Positions 32,082 through 45,327 are shown, counted from the first letter of the stretch. The stretch is 64,000 bases of DNA from Rostrohypoxylon terebratum (GCA_022497145.1 MU385877.1:1-64000); one strand, 5' to 3'. The notes: generated from the letters alone by a model not told the origin. A program made the numbers and translations.

Positions 32082-35000
32082 CTTTTCAAATCGAAGTCCG
32101 ATTCATCCGCACTCCTTTGTTGATATGGGGGTTGCGAGACGAGGCTCTGAACTGTGGCTTGACGCCTAGTGGGTGCCAAGCTTCCCCAAAGCACAATGCG
32201 TTCTTTTGTTTCTCGCTATAGCGCCAAGTCAAGAAAAATCGGGAGCGATGTTGAGTTGCGCGAAGGTATATTTGAATAGCGAGAGTCAAGTCTGGAATCA
32301 GGCTAACAGCTGTCGCGAGGGTATTCAGTCGGATCTGTAGCTGTATCTGAGCGTTTCGGCTCAGTAATGATCGTCCGTTTCGGGAGACTAATGTATGCGG
32401 AAACGCAACAAGACTTGGCTCGGGATTGGCTGACAAGCTTTGTCCGAGACGCAACGCAGGCCAAAAGATTTGTAGGATGGCGCATGCGAAATTAGGGAAC
32501 AAAGCCACTCGATGATCAACAGCTTGGTACCACCTACGAATAGCGAGGTCTCCTGAAGAAAGCTGTGATGTGTAAGGGCGATGCTAGAGTATCAGACGAA
32601 GGAGTGAGTGTGTGCCGTAATAAGTTGGGGGGGAACCTTGGAAGTTTCGCCAAACAAAAACGACAAGCTCTATGCCTGCAGCGCCTCATGTAGCAATCGT
32701 CAGACTCGCAGACTCGGCGACAAACTATATTAAGAAGATTTGAATTTGCGAAGGGGAATGGAAAGACACAGGTTCATCAATGGTCCAACAATGATGCGAA
32801 TTAACGCAATTAATGCTTAATGCGAATGATGGATGTGAATAATGTGAACGGTAGGGGAAAAAGAGTAGGTTGGTGATCAAAGGAATGCACAAACTCGGCG
32901 CACAAATATCTAAGGAAGCATGGCCCTTTCTTTTCCCTCGGTCCCTATGATTACTATTATGTCTGCTCTGCAGAAGGATGAAAGGTAGAATATGAGTAAC
33001 AAGGACAATCGTCTAGGGATTGGGAAGGGGGAAAAAAAGTGGAAGTGAAGTTCGAGATGAATCGGAAATTCGGGTAACAATTGAGGAACAATTGGAAACT
33101 CGAGGATCCCAATAATCCCAATAATATTATGGCGGAAGTTGCTACGTCCAAACCAGGAACCAGATGCTACAACGCTACCTACTAGGTACGCACTAAACAC
33201 TAAACGCTCAAGGTTACCTACCTACCTGCCAGCCTGCCTACCACCTAGGCAGGTACACTACTTTGGGCTTTTAGTTGCGACTGCCCCTCCAACCCTCCCG
33301 TCATCCTGCCATTCTGCCATTCTATATAAGCAGATGTTAGCCCTGGGAGGTTGTGCCGGTTAAGCTATCCGAGTTCAGGCGGGATAACCACGCGCTAAAT
33401 AGCTATCCATATGTATGTACATTAGATTAAATACAGCATACTATCCAATATACCAATTTAGTTAAAGAAGATACTTCCTAGTTGTCAATGACTTCAAGAA
33501 TTTGTAGTGTATTGTACATTGTACGAAAATAACCGCACGCTTGGTTCATTCGACGACATTTCTTCGACCTGGTGCGATGCCAAGAAGACCGCATCAGGAG
33601 GCCTGTTTTACAATTTATCGTGCATATTAGACCGAAAGCCCAAGCCTCGTTCATCCCTATGTATCTTTTTATATATTTCTATTTCATTTTATTTTTATTT
33701 TCATTTTCTAGACAACTAACTCATTTACACAGCTCATCGAAGGGGTAAGAGTAGGTAGGTACCTACTAATATACATATAAAATGTCTACCTAGTACCTAC
33801 TTTTGGCTATTTTCAAACTTGTCATCCATGGATGTTCCTGATTTAGGGCCTCCCTGAACTATGGAGAACCCAGACTGCCAGATGGTTTAAAGATAAAACA
33901 GGGCAGCAGGGGTGGATACACAGCACACGGCATTAGTATGCTGTACATAGTATATATGGAACACACAATAATATACGTGCGCTTGCCAAAACGATATAAA
34001 GAATGTATAGGTAGGTATTGTACCGTAAATTCATCGAGAAGAGGAAGATGAACTCGTGGCCTCGTGGTCCTTCAAGACATCCATGTTGTTAATACTATGT
34101 ACTACATAATACCCTACTAGAGGGCAGTCGTAATATGTACCTAGTGAAGCAGAATTGTACGTAGTACCTAGTATCAAGATTCAAAACCAACAAGGGTTTT
34201 CATAGCTATGGCATATGATTGGCGTAACAACCACCCTCGGGTACCTCACAGAGATGAAGCCAGCCTCATCTGCCCCCAGTCAGCATGAACACGTCCACTC
34301 GTAATGCCGGGACTGGATAATGCCCAGTATGCGCTATCCAGGTTTTACTCAATCACTAGGTACAACCATTACTCTGTACGGGACACAAGATGGAAATTCG
34401 CATGTTTTCTTTTCGTAAGCAGCTAACAATAAGGAATACTTTTCTTGACTTGCCGTCATAGTCGGCTCAGATACGGTGTACTAAAGTTAGTCAACCGTTA
34501 AAGCTCGCGAAGTAGTGTACTAATTGATACCTACTAGGTACCTATGTATGTTTGCTCTTTTGGAAGATACTAGGTACATATTCAAGGCCCATGCACAGCT
34601 GAATAAAGTGAATATGATAAGGCAACGGGATGACCCGAGCCGGTGAGCATTTTAGAATGGATAGGCGCAACGTGCTTGAACCGATCGAGCATTTTGGAAA
34701 CGCAAGAGGTTGTAAGAGAATAATCTGGTGGGATATGCGACCTGTCGTCTTATTAGACAAACCGTTTTATTTCTCTTCTTTTCTGTAGAACCATCAGTTC
34801 GAAATCTAAGTCGACTACATCTATCTGGTTTCATATTGTACCTACCACTAGTACATAGTAGTCCAGATTTCTGAATGGCATTATTAGGTACACAGGTACC
34901 TGCCTAGTAGTACGTACCTAGTAGTAAGTTGTAACACGGTTTTCTTGTACATACGTACCTAGTAGACTAGTAGTACAAGTATTACAAGGCTAATGAACTT

Positions 35001-35612
35001 GAAAGCGCTAACAGATCATCCAAGCCACCGGGAAATGCAAAAATGTTTTGTCCCGTATCACGGATGTGGGGTCAGATCGATTGAAACGAGAGATAATCGC
35101 TCACCAGACTTATGTACATACCAGATCAAACATTTCTTCCAAGGTCCTCAAAAGGCATTAGATGTCATGCGTAAAGGTTGATACTAAACTCCGAGAAACC
35201 CTTGAACATTGAATCTTTTATCAATAGTATGAACATTGAATGTTCCGTATTGTGCATAAGTGGGTAAAATCGACCCTTATGAAAAAAAAGTTCACGTGCG
35301 ACAAGGACATGGGATGAAACACCGAGATCGCGGGTCCACGACCCAATTAAATGTTAAGAATACTATATGATTTGTAGTATTTTTCATCAGCCACGGAGTA
35401 TCAGCCACGCCAAGCTATGCCAAGCTATATGTACATAGTATTATTGTACCTAATGAGGGTCCCTAGCAGCCAAAGTTTCGTCATTGATCATCAAATCGCC
35501 TTTCATCCCACATGGATGTGTATCAGCATTGCTCTTTCGCGCGTCTTTCCAAACACATCATCCGCGCCAATTGATTGTTAGGCGCTATACAATACCACCA
35601 AAATCATCTAAG
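32082..35612. other. 3.5-kb intergenic region between SKT5 and CBP4
   Basis: Long divergent promoter region. No ORF is convincing (the 140-aa minus ORF at 32086-32508 lies in the SKT5 leader and has no domain). Dense CCTAGGTA/GTACCTAG words occur at 33207-33255, 33757-33800, 34138-34175 and 34838-34980. One CATCCATGGATG palindrome is at 33823-33834. Confidence 0.5.
33823..33834. repeat. CATCCATGGATG palindrome, copy 1
   Basis: Exact 12-bp palindrome in intergenic DNA; the same word recurs at 42588, 54311 and 60726. Confidence 0.95.
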
Positions 35613-36207
35613 ATGGCGTCTAGGTCAGGGAGGTTAGGGACATGGATTAAGATGCTGGCTGTGTGAGTAAGCCTGTTCTAAAATAGTTGCCCACCTGATC
35701 TATCTTAAGCTCAAAAGGCCTCCAACAACACCTTCAGACGCCACCTGACCCAACAAGATCCATGGACAACTAATACTGCGATACGTAGTGGCGGCGCTGT
35801 ATGCGTAGGCGGTCCAGCATTCGTTGTATGGGTACAACCGAGCGAAGAGGAACTCTTCAAGAAGTACAATCCTGATCTACAAAAGAAGAGTCTAGAGCGG
35901 CGATACGAGAGGCAAAAAGAATTCGACGATTTTGTCACTCAGCTCAAGGAACACTCGAAATCAGACAAACCGAGTACGTGGGAGATCTTCCTACCTCCAT
36001 TCCACACATACAGCACCCTTTCGTGCTGCCTATATGCGGATCATACGGGAATATACTAATACCTCAATAATAGTATGGACGGTTCAAGAGGAAGCCTTAC
36101 GAAAGCAGAAGCAAGATATGTTGCGACAAGACATACTCAACACCAAAGAAGCTGAGGCAAGAAAAGAGGCTATGAGAAAGGAATCAGGCCTATCAACAAA
36201 CGAATAA
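35613..36207 (+). CDS. CBP4: Cbp4-like cytochrome bc1 assembly factor
   Basis: Mitochondrial inner-membrane protein that binds newly made cytochrome b with Cbp3-Cbp6 during complex III assembly. Exons 35613-35662, 35789-35973, 36074-36207; 122 aa, normal for the family. The N terminus MASRSGRLGTWIKMLAVGGA leads into one membrane helix (VCVGGPAFVVWV), then the conserved block PSEEELFKKYNPDLQKKSLE, RRYERQKEFDDFVTQLKEHS and KSDKPIWTVQEEALRKQKQD, followed by a charged helical tail. Intron 1 is long for this genome (126 nt) and its acceptor is fixed by the conserved AVxxGGAVCVGGP junction. A run of 19 G lies just downstream. Confidence 0.92.
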
Positions 36208-36273
36208 ATGGCACCAATGACATGGCTCATGAATTACACTTGTATTATGAGATACTGGAATGGCATAATAAAA

Positions 36274-36292
36274 GGGGGGGGGGGGGGGGGGG
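36274..36292. repeat. G19 homopolymer
   Basis: Nineteen consecutive G between the CBP4 stop and the end of the convergent SET gene, in the shared 3' region. The length may be inaccurate in any assembly. Confidence 0.85.
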
Positions 36293-36463
36293 ATGATGGA
36301 TTTTCAGGGAGCATTACACGGCGTTTGGACTCGAAAATTCTGGGTACAAGTCAGCGATATGACTTGCCGTGTAAATATACTACTAGAAACGCCCATCGAT
36401 GTTTAATGATCCGTCCCGTCTTGGTTCAATCAATTTGGATATATCGTCACTAAGATCTAGACT

Positions 36464-37665
36464 CTACACTTCCTTATAACTCTTCTCTAGACGCGCAATG
36501 TTCATTCCCACCAAGTCTTGAATCTGTCTCCACCTGTTCATCAAAACATCTCTTTGTTGTTGATCACCAATATCCGACGCCTCGGTCTCAGATATTGTCT
36601 TCTCGGCAACTGTGACCTGCTCCCGCAATATTTCTAAAAGTAGTTTATCCGCTGCTGGCTGGCTGCGCTCGCCATCATCGATCCCATCTACGAACCTTTT
36701 CCACTCCCGAACTCCACAGCATAGTAATCTAATAGCAACCTGCGTCCTATGACAAGCAGTTTCCTGATCGAGGACGTATTTCCCTAGGAAACCAACCTCC
36801 TCTAGTCTCTCTTTTTGCCGAGCACTCAGCCGCGGCAAGAGCACATCATCAAGTAGAACCTCGTCCCAGCGGTTGTTATCCATCACGAACCCATACTCGA
36901 CAAGTAGGAAATCCCCGCTATGCCTCCCGTAGCATATTTTAACCTCTTCACCTTTGGCATAGGCCCGCATGCTCTTGACAGCGAACCCTTCATGGTCGAA
37001 CGCTACATTACAACCTTCATCGCCATGATTGAACAAGTCCGCGACAGGCTGTAAGCACATATGGTCATCCCTGATCCTTCTTGTCAGCTTCGCGTTCGTG
37101 TAATAGAAGGTACGCGTGTTGACCAGCATCCACGCGTACATGTATCGCGCTTCGTCTGCTTTCTCCGGGAAGGCAGCCGATACTGCGGCCCAGTCTTTGG
37201 CGAACTTAGCGTCTTGCTTCGCCAATAGATCCCGCGCCGCTGGTGGAAGTAGAGAGCGCAGTTCTCTAGGCCAGACCAATGGCATACTAACCAGGTCCTC
37301 GGGGGTCGGACACACGGTATTCCAGACCGCGTATTTAGACGAAGAGTCAAGGGCCAAGTCGGCGGCCAACAGGCCATGTACAGAGATGGTCTTTGGGAGA
37401 CGACGAACAATTGGTTTGCGGACCGTGTCAATGCTACGTAAACATATAGTAGGTACCTCCAGCAATACTTCCTCGGGCTAATAGAGTTGTTAGCTCGTTT
37501 CCCATTAGAACTACACTCTGGAGTGGCTCTAAGGGTATGACAGACTTTGATGGCCCGAGTCGCGAGCAAACCTATCCCACGACCAGGAATACGTTTTGGT
37601 GCGATGCCAATCAATTTGACACCTTGGCTTATGGCCCAATCCAGGAGTTCTTCGTGGGATTCCAT
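36464..37665 (-). CDS. SET-domain lysine methyltransferase (RuBisCO LSMT / SETD3-6 type)
   Basis: Minus-strand exons 37665-37546 and 37477-36464; 377 aa. The start MESHEELLDWAISQGVKLIG, with GRGIGLLATRAIK just after it, is the N-terminal SET half. EEVLLEVP follows the intron. A helical iSET insert then precedes the C-terminal half with RTFYYT, CLQPVADLFNHGDEGCNVAF (the N-H motif that binds AdoMet) and AKGEEVKICYGRHSGDFLLV followed by EYGFV. The region after about residue 240 is the substrate-binding helical domain. The donor is GTCTGT, non-standard but required to join the two halves in frame. Targets cannot be predicted; fungal relatives methylate ribosomal or translation proteins. Convergent with CBP4. 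Confidence 0.85.
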
Positions 37666-39029
37666 CAGGTATTCATGTGTCAAGAAAGGAATATCACATG
37701 TATATAAATCCAGATTTGAAGAGACTACAGCTCATGACCGATTCGAGCATATAGAAGGGGCCTTGAAAGTTAGGAAAGCGATGGAAAACGAAACCCTTTA
37801 TAACTCCTGCTGCCTACCATGGTAAATAATGAAGACCAACATTTTCATGTTATTTTCATGACAAACGGATAGGTTGTGGTGAAGAAGGGGGTGCAAAGGT
37901 GATGTAGAGAGAGAGAAAAGAAAAGAAAAGAAAAGAAAAAGTTTGCAGTTTGTGACTCGTAGCGACCGGCTGTTTATAGGAAGTTTTAAACCTTGGCTAG
38001 GTAACAAATGAATCCCGCCACAGTCACGTCTTTTATAAATGTCAACCACCTGTATATACATTAGGTAGGTAATCACATAATATATTCAATCATTGTTGCC
38101 TAGTATTGGATGTTTTTCATTTTCAATACCTAGTATCAATTGATTGCTTATTTTTATAATAGTATCTCTTGACAAATATTTGTGTAGTGTCTAGGTAGTT
38201 TCTAGTTTGAATTAAGCAGTCACCTAAATGGTAAATTGACATCTCATGTTGTACATACTCTAATAAAATAATATCCTAATCGTAGTACCTAGTACCTAGG
38301 TAGTAGAATCGGGGGGAAAATGACTAACATCTAGGTACCTCATACATACCTGATAGACGTCAATTGACTCTTTGGAAAGTTCTTACGGACAACAGGAAAT
38401 GCGAGTGCGATTTCCTGTTAAGTCCGTCATAAAAGCCGATGTCTGATGGCTCTTACCAAGCCAGCCAAGCCAGGATCGGGATCGGAACTAAAGCGTTCAA
38501 ATATCTTAGTAGCCGTGCCGTACCTAGTATAGGTAGGACCAGTACCTGTACATGGACGTATATATTAGGTAGCAACATGTACATAACGATAAAGTTCAGG
38601 GCTATCAAACACCCCGCCAATCGCTAATCAAGCCCGGCTGAGTTCTACCAAGGTGGACATAAAACCATACATAACTCCGGTGTCGTCATGTAAAGTTCAG
38701 GGTATTTTGGAAAGACCACCTGCATTCTTGGATTTTCGTTTCTAGGAAGTATCAGATATTCAGATATTCAGATTTTAAGATATTCGATATTCGATATTCG
38801 GCAGGCCCAATTCATTAATCATAATTTTACAACCAACTCTCTCTCTCTATTGAGTCACTGATTTTACTATACTGCCGTCTTGCTACACACTTGAGTTGAC
38901 TGTCGACAACAAAGGCTGTGTCGCTAGGTACCGTAATAACCCACCTAACCTACCTAATAGGTACACAGCCTATATCAATTTCTAGGTCGCTTCTGGTCAC
39001 CCAAAAGCCAAAGCTTCAGCCAAGATACA
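37666..39029. other. divergent promoter region SET gene / WD40 gene
   Basis: No gene supported. AAAAG tandem units lie at 37917-37940, and AT-rich sequence with CCTAGGTA words spans 38060-38600. Confidence 0.5.
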
Positions 39030-41202
39030 ATGAGCAGCCCTAGATCTTCCGAAGACGCCGATGGCCGTCGTCCGGTGTACTATGTCGATGCCGAAGACAA
39101 TGAAGATGACGATCATGACCCCGACTACGAAGATAACGAAGGTGATGATGAGGTAGATGAGGATGATATGGAGCATGACTTGTTTGAGGAAGAGGACGAG
39201 TTTCACGGTTCGCCAAACCATCGACCGCATTCGAGCAACGACTGGCTGACATGTTTGCGCAGATGCTGAAGAGGGACATATCCAGTTCCTAGTCCAAGCA
39301 AGAGATGATGGTGATGATGATGATGACGATGACGACGGCGACGACGGCAATGGGGAGGGATCTCGATCGCCTCATGCCGAACCGACTGCCGTACAGCGGC
39401 GTCTAATTAGCTTAATAAGTAGTGCGTCCCTGTCCTATAGTACCTGGCACCTATGTCCTGACCCTCTCCATAAGTAGGTCGTCGCACTGGTTTACTATCA
39501 CGACGCCAGGTCATGGATTTCCTTCGGAGATCAAACCTTGGACACCTAGCATTCGGCGAAGATGATGACGAGGACGACGATCTTCACTTCGGATATCGAA
39601 GACGAAGGCGCGGATCAGACACAGATAGGTTCCCTAAGGTCCCGAGTGATAAGGGGAGGGAACTGATGGATTCTGGCAATTTTGGCGTCAATGACACTTA
39701 TACCCCTATCAATTCAAAGAAACGCCTGGCTCGCCGGATATTGGATCGTGAGCTGGGCATAGGGAATAGGTCGTCCCGCCAGATCAACCAAGGCATGATG
39801 GCGCAGTCTATGATCCCTAGTTCGGATGCCGAGATGATTATTCATTATGACGACAATGTATACTCCGGCCAATTCTCGGACGACGGTAACTTCTTCTTCG
39901 CGTGCGTTAAGGACATGAAGGTTCGGATGTACGACACTTCCAATCCTTATAACTGGCGGCATTACAAGACGGTACCCTTCACATTTGGATCTTGGACGTT
40001 GACGGATGCATCGCTGAGTCCGGACAACAAGTGGCTAGCATACACCTCCATCCAAAACAACGTCTGCTTAGCACCAACTGATCCTAACGACACGGGTGAC
40101 CCTTACATGTTAAATTTATCGTCGACCGGCGGGGTAGGATGGCACGGGGAGTTTGGTATCTTCTCTATTCGGTTTTCTGGCGATGGACGAGAACTTGTTG
40201 CAGGGACCAACAAAAACTCCATAGTGGTTTATGACATCGAGTCGAGAACTGTACTGCATTCGATTGAAGGACACAATGACGATGTCAATGCTGTGTGCTT
40301 CGCTGACAAATCATCGCCTCATATTCTTTATTCGGGAAGCGACGACACTACGATCAAAGTGTGGGACAGGCGAAGTATGGGCGATGGGCGCGAGGCTGGA
40401 GCCTTCGTTGGCCACATCGAAGGCTTGACATACATTGATAGTAAGAACGACGGAAGATATCTTATAAGTAATGGCAAGGATCAAAGTATGAAGCTATGGG
40501 ATCTCAAGATGATGTATACCACGGCGCAATTCGAGGAAAAGAACCCCCGACGTCACACTCAGTATAGCGAATTCGACTATCGGTGGGGGCAGTTTGACGA
40601 CGCAGACTGGTTCCCCCACCCAGATGACAACTCGCTCGTGACGTTCCGCGGACATAAGGTTCTCCGAACACTGATCCGGTGTCACTTCTCACCTCCGGGG
40701 AGCACCAACTCCCGATACGTGTATTCGGGTAGCCACGACGGCCGGGTGTACATATATAACATGGACGCAACGATTGCTGCCATCGTCGACGTCAGGAAGT
40801 CGACATCTCAAGCTCAGACATTGCCGCGGGCAGGCGGATCGTTCCGCCAATTCTATAATGGTGGGCTGCCTGGGTGGTCTACAGTTGTGAGGGATGCGAG
40901 TTGGCATCCTAATGCCCCATTTATTGCTGGTAAGTGACAGCGCAACGCTATTTGTAACAAGTAAGCAGGATCAAAGATGCTAATACAGAGCAGCTTCGTC
41001 ATTGAACGGCTGGGATAATGCCATGGGTACCATCTCATTGCACTCCTATAATGAATCCTCATTTGACGAGGGAGAGCCTCGGATGGGAGTTGGATATGAC
41101 GAGAAGCTTAGGCCAATGAGCGTCGGCCGCAGTGCCGCTCGATACAATTCAGACTCTGATGACGACGAAGCCGAAGACTCTGATGACGGAATCTTCAATT
41201 GA
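39030..41202 (+). CDS. WD40-repeat protein, DCAF11/LEC14B family
   Basis: Probable substrate receptor of a CUL4-DDB1 ubiquitin ligase. Exons: 39030-39207, 39263-39421, 39478-40929, 40991-41202; 666 aa. The N-terminal ~150 residues are strongly acidic (many Asp/Glu runs). Then comes the family signature RFPKVPSDKGRELMDSGNFG, RILDRELGIGNRSSRQINQG and MIPSSDAEMIIHYDDNVYSG, followed by about seven WD repeats (QFSDDGNFFFACVKDMKVRM; FSIRFSGDGRELVAGTNKNS; HILYSGSDDTTIKVWDRRSM; DGRYLISNGKDQSMKLWDLK; YVYSGSHDGRVYIYNMDATI). The final exon holds NGWDNAMGTISLHSY and an acidic end. Intron 1 (GTTCGC donor, CTGAC branch, GCGCAG acceptor) was chosen because it alone links the acidic N terminus in frame; the naive ORF stops at 39269. 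Confidence 0.88.
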
Positions 41203-41680
41203 TGTGCTTCATGTGATGCGCATCAAAATTTAGGATATTGGTAAGCGATTCTTGTCTAACAGAATTACGATATGGCACATTTGGGCGTCCAGGAAACTCG
41301 GGCATGAATGCTATGAAGGCGTTGGAATTAAGTTCTTCATATCATTCGTTTGGATCGGATATTGCAATGAAATTTTGTACAGCGGCCTAGTAAAAATCCT
41401 AACTTGGGCAGACAATATAGAAGGCCACCATCTACTTTTGATCCCATAAGTTCAAGTGCTTCCTTGTTGTTCTAACAAGACCGTAACTTTTTCTCGACCT
41501 CAATCGCGACGGATTCATATATCGTATCAGATCACATTGCGATCGATATCGCAGCGTGGTATTAAAGGCGCCTTTTTTGTTTTCATGGCCCTCCGCTAAA
41601 CGCCAATTCCCTTTCGCCGTGGTTTGCCACTACCATACCACCACCCCTAAATTGACCAGTCCCCTTATTGATAAATCCTT
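41203..41680. other. convergent intergenic region
   Basis: 3' regions of the WD40 gene (+) and the Sec61 gamma gene (-). Nothing else recognised. Confidence 0.55.
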
Positions 41681-42174
41681 TTACGCAGCACCGACCAGGA
41701 TGTTGTTTACGGGAATATGAACTGCGACAAAGGTATTAATACGATTGACGATTGTTTCGTGGTATGTAGTGAGAAAGAGGACATACTTAGTTTTATCAAG
41801 TACCCAATTGCGCCCATCACCAAAAAGCCAACGCCGACGGCCTTGCTGATCTGGATGAATTCCCGCTTATCGGCTGCATGAAGTAGACCTGTTAGCATTC
41901 CGTAACACTCTAACTTTGATTCTCACGCTCGTCTCGTCGTTTCTTGCTCTGCTGTGCATTTCTCTTGACCCAGAGCTTCGCCCCCATCTACTGAGGAGTT
42001 GACGCGCGAGCTCTCCTTGTGCAGGAGATGTGCAGGAGAAGGGAGGATCTTAAAATATGGGAATTGGAACTATGGTGCGAAGATGAACATACGCTTAGTG
42101 CATCGCGTCATGAATTGGGTGCCATCCTTGACGAAGTCCTTGGGGATTTCGAGGAGGTCCTGTACTTCCGACAT
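41681..42174 (-). CDS. SSS1: Sec61 translocon gamma subunit (Sss1)
   Basis: Tail-anchored subunit of the ER protein-conducting channel. Minus-strand exons 42174-42093, 41873-41787, 41721-41681; 69 aa. The whole family pattern is present: MSEVQDLLEIPKDFVKDGTQ, FMTRCTKPDKREFIQISKAV, GVGFLVMGAIGYLIKLIHIP, VNNILVGAA. The two introns split conserved codons (RCTKPD and KLIHIP), so the gene is not visible as one ORF. It is an essential housekeeping gene. Confidence 0.95.
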
Positions 42175-43846
42175 GATGAATAAGTAGGATTAGGCGTAAA
42201 ATTATTATTAATATGGGACAATGTAGCGAAGTAGAGTGATGCTGTCGGTAGTAATGAAGGTAAGAAGAAGATCGAGTGAGTGCTGGCGTTGGGAGATTTT
42301 GGAGATGTAAATGATGAATTAAATGATGGATAAGGGCCAGATTTCCTGGTAATTGTTCAAACTTCAGGGTCCACAAATTATATGCTGTTTCTAAAGGCGG
42401 ATTAGTGTTTACATAGCCACTATACGGGCTACTACGCAGGTGCAATCTGGCCTGCTTCAGTGCTTCTCCAACACCTGTGCACGTGAGTTGGCTTATATCC
42501 ATGTATTGTACCTCTGTACTGTGTGACAACTAGGTAAGCTTGAAAAAGGTACAGCGCTGACAGTGGTCTATGACTCTACCTATGCAACATCCATGGATGG
42601 AATGTACCCATCTTTTCCCCTAGCTCTGGCTGCAGCCTCATTCCATATTAAAAGCTCCTTACGAAGTTAGAGTATTTCTATTGTGGGTCCACCGGGTCCC
42701 GAAGCTCTGTCCATTTTAGCGCTAAGCTCTCTTCAGGGTTTCTAAAATCACCCTTGGAACTTTCTTCCCATCAACGACTTTCAACAATCGAATCTAAACC
42801 AACGTCCACTTTCTTATCTCAGTCTTTTGACTCACATCGACTGAGGAGGATATCAACTTGACACACATAAACCGTTACCCATACCATCTTCCATTTCTCC
42901 GTTACGGTCAAGTGTAGCGCGTTAAATTGACCGACTTTATCGACTATGCGCAACGGAGTAGCCCTTTCTACCCCTTGAGTCGCTTACGACGCGTTACAAC
43001 TCCTTCTCCATTTCCCTTTTTCGCCTGGTTCCTAGACCAGCCTTAGACCTTCCAATTCTGCTTCCTCTCTTAACCTTCGCGAGCCGCTAGTCAAAGAGAG
43101 AGTTTAATCTACTCTTGCTCTTTCCCACATCACTCACTCTTTTATTCGATAATAGTAACATTGAAGAGAGTTGGGAGATACCTAGTACCTAGTAGCAACC
43201 TGTACTAATACAACACTGACCTGAAATACAGCAAACGAGAGAAGAGTTCACGGGGAGTTGGGGATTATCCGCTCTACATCTTTTTTAACCTGTCGGACAT
43301 CAAGCTACTTTACCTGTACTCTAACTACATCAACATTATCAGAGTCGCATAACGGTTTACATAACTTAAGACACACTGGGGAAAGGGGACCTGCCGGCAA
43401 TATTCTTCCGAGGAAGACTGCACGGAGACTGCAAGCACAGAGCTTCGTCTTTGTTACCTATCTCCATTTGTTTAAAGCCCTATCATCGTCGTTCAGAAGG
43501 AAATCATTGATTAGGGAGGACTCGGGGCTCAGCAAGCCGTGGACATCTCAAGTCAAAGGCTGCAAATTGTACGTATTCGATATCGTGAGACTTTTTTCTT
43601 CTTTTTTTTCTTTCATTCCTCCTGCTGTTTGATGTCGTTTATTCTGTCTTTCTAGCTGAGGATTCTACATCATGTATTTCTGGTTGACTGATGATATGGA
43701 GTCGAAGACGACAGGCACCTGTATTTACTCTGAATACATCCTCACTTTACAGATATCAGACCTACCTTCTATCCAAATTCCTTCCATATTAGTATCTCCT
43801 TAATCACCATTCCGTTTCCCCAAACCGGAACCTCGGATAATTCAAG
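42175..43846. other. long promoter/leader between SSS1 and the RRM/GGM gene
   Basis: 1.7 kb without a supported gene. The 3' half is pyrimidine-rich and contains several short ATG-initiated frames (for example 42945), consistent with a long 5' leader with upstream ORFs for the gene at 43847. One CATCCATGGATG palindrome is at 42588-42599. Confidence 0.45.
42588..42599. repeat. CATCCATGGATG palindrome, copy 2
   Basis: Exact 12-bp palindrome in the region upstream of SSS1. Confidence 0.95.
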
Positions 43847-45013
43847 ATGGCGGATGAGGATTTCGAAATCGACGTCTATGGCGACGCGCCTGACGCGAAC
43901 GATGGCGGCGATTCAGCAAATGCAGATGCAACCACTGTAGACGGTTCTAAACCCGATGAATCGAACAACCACGCATACGAGAATAATTCCTCAATAACAA
44001 TAGCCAATGGATCTAACCCTGATTCTATCGCGCACTCCCATCACGACGAGCAGGATGACCAAAACAGCATGAATACATACAACGAACGCGCAACACCTAA
44101 CCAGAGCTTGAAGCGTAAGGAGGTGTCCGATGACCGTCCTATCGACCCTGGCGCTACCAGTGCCCTCCTTTGTTCCGAGTTACAGTGGTGGACTACTGAC
44201 GATGATATCCGCGGTTGGATTCGCCGTGCTTCCTGCGAGGAGGAGCTGAAAGACATTACATTTAGCGAGCATAAGGTCAACGGTAAATCTAAGGGGTATG
44301 TTACACCGATATATTTCTAACTAAGTCGTACTGCTTTGTTGACATAACCCTGTAGACAAGCATATGTAGAATTCACCTCCCAACAAGCTGCCACCGCAGC
44401 CAAGCGCCAGTTCGACAACGTCGCAACCGAGCTTGCTCAACCCGGTGGCAAGAAGATGACAATCATCTACACTTCTCACACTACCAACCCATTCAAAACA
44501 CTCCCCAAGGACGCCCCCGCACGAGCCAACAAGGATGGAAATTCCCGGGGAGGCTCATCTGTGGGAGGTTACAACGATCGAGGCGGCTTCCGTGGCCGAG
44601 GCGGCTTTAATGGTCCTCGGGGCGGATTCCGCGGCAATTACCAGGGTAACATGGGAAGTGGCTTTCATGGCAACAACCCTGGCGGGTTCAACAACAACAT
44701 GGGAGGTGGCAACTTTGGTGGTGGTGGCTTCGGCAACATGGGCGGAGGCGGTGGCGGCGGCCCCGGCTTCAACTTCCGCGGCGGCGGTATGATGCCTGGC
44801 GGTGGAGGAATGCGCGGAGGCGGCATGCGAGGAGGGCGCGGCGGAGGTATGAATCCCGCTATGAACGCCGGCATGATGGGTGGCATGGGCCCTATGGGAA
44901 TGCCCATGATGGGCTTCCAGCAACCTGCGCACTTTAACCCAGCATTCTTCGGCGGCAACCAACAATCAGACTGGCAGAATCCCCACGGTGCCAAACGACC
45001 TCGTGAAAATTAG
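43847..45013 (+). CDS. RRM protein with Gly/Met/Arg-rich tail (CPSF6-like)
   Basis: Exons 43847-44295 and 44356-45013; 368 aa. The N terminus is acidic (MADEDFEIDVYGD), then polar and disordered. Residues about 105-200 form an RRM resembling CPSF6-type proteins: ALLCSELQWWTTDDDIRGWI, EELKDITFSEHKVNGKSKGQ, AYVEFTSQQAATAAKRQFDN. The C-terminal half is an RGG/GGF/GGM-rich low-complexity region (GGFRGRGGFNGPRGGFRGNY; GGGMMPGGGGMRGGGMRGGR) ending in HGAKRPREN, a possible nuclear signal. A role in pre-mRNA 3' processing or mRNP assembly is inferred. The GC-rich tail creates several long antisense ORFs that are not genes. Confidence 0.8.
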
Positions 45014-45327
45014 GTACGGCCAGGGTGATATCATTTACATGGGAAGATTAGTATGACGGGTATGCATATCTTTGGCTGGGAAGGAAGGGTTAATGTTCTT
45101 TTCTCGACATCGAAGCAAGTTGCATTGAGGCTGGGATAGGGGTGCTGTACAATTATGAATTACGTCCCCGGAATACCCATCCCCATTATTAAGGGATCGA
45201 GGCATAAAATGCTGATGAATTCAAAGGGTTTTTAATTATACTACCGGATTTTCCGTGATCGTGATATGGATGTAGCTAACCATTACCTAGTATAGCCTAA
45301 GCTGCTTGCGTAAAATAGACCATTGCT

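Noticed and set aside
29770..32221. Several plus-strand ORFs of 70-170 codons across 29.8-32.2 kb
   Set aside because: They lie antisense to the SKT5 coding sequence and arise from its GC-rich proline/glycine codons; no independent domain or start context.
32086..32508. 140-codon minus ORF upstream of SKT5
   Set aside because: In the presumed 5' leader, no domain, no conservation argument, composition like neighbouring non-coding DNA.
44535..44994. Antisense and alternate-frame ORFs over the Gly-rich tail
   Set aside because: Shadow frames of the GGN-rich coding repeat of the RRM/GGM gene.
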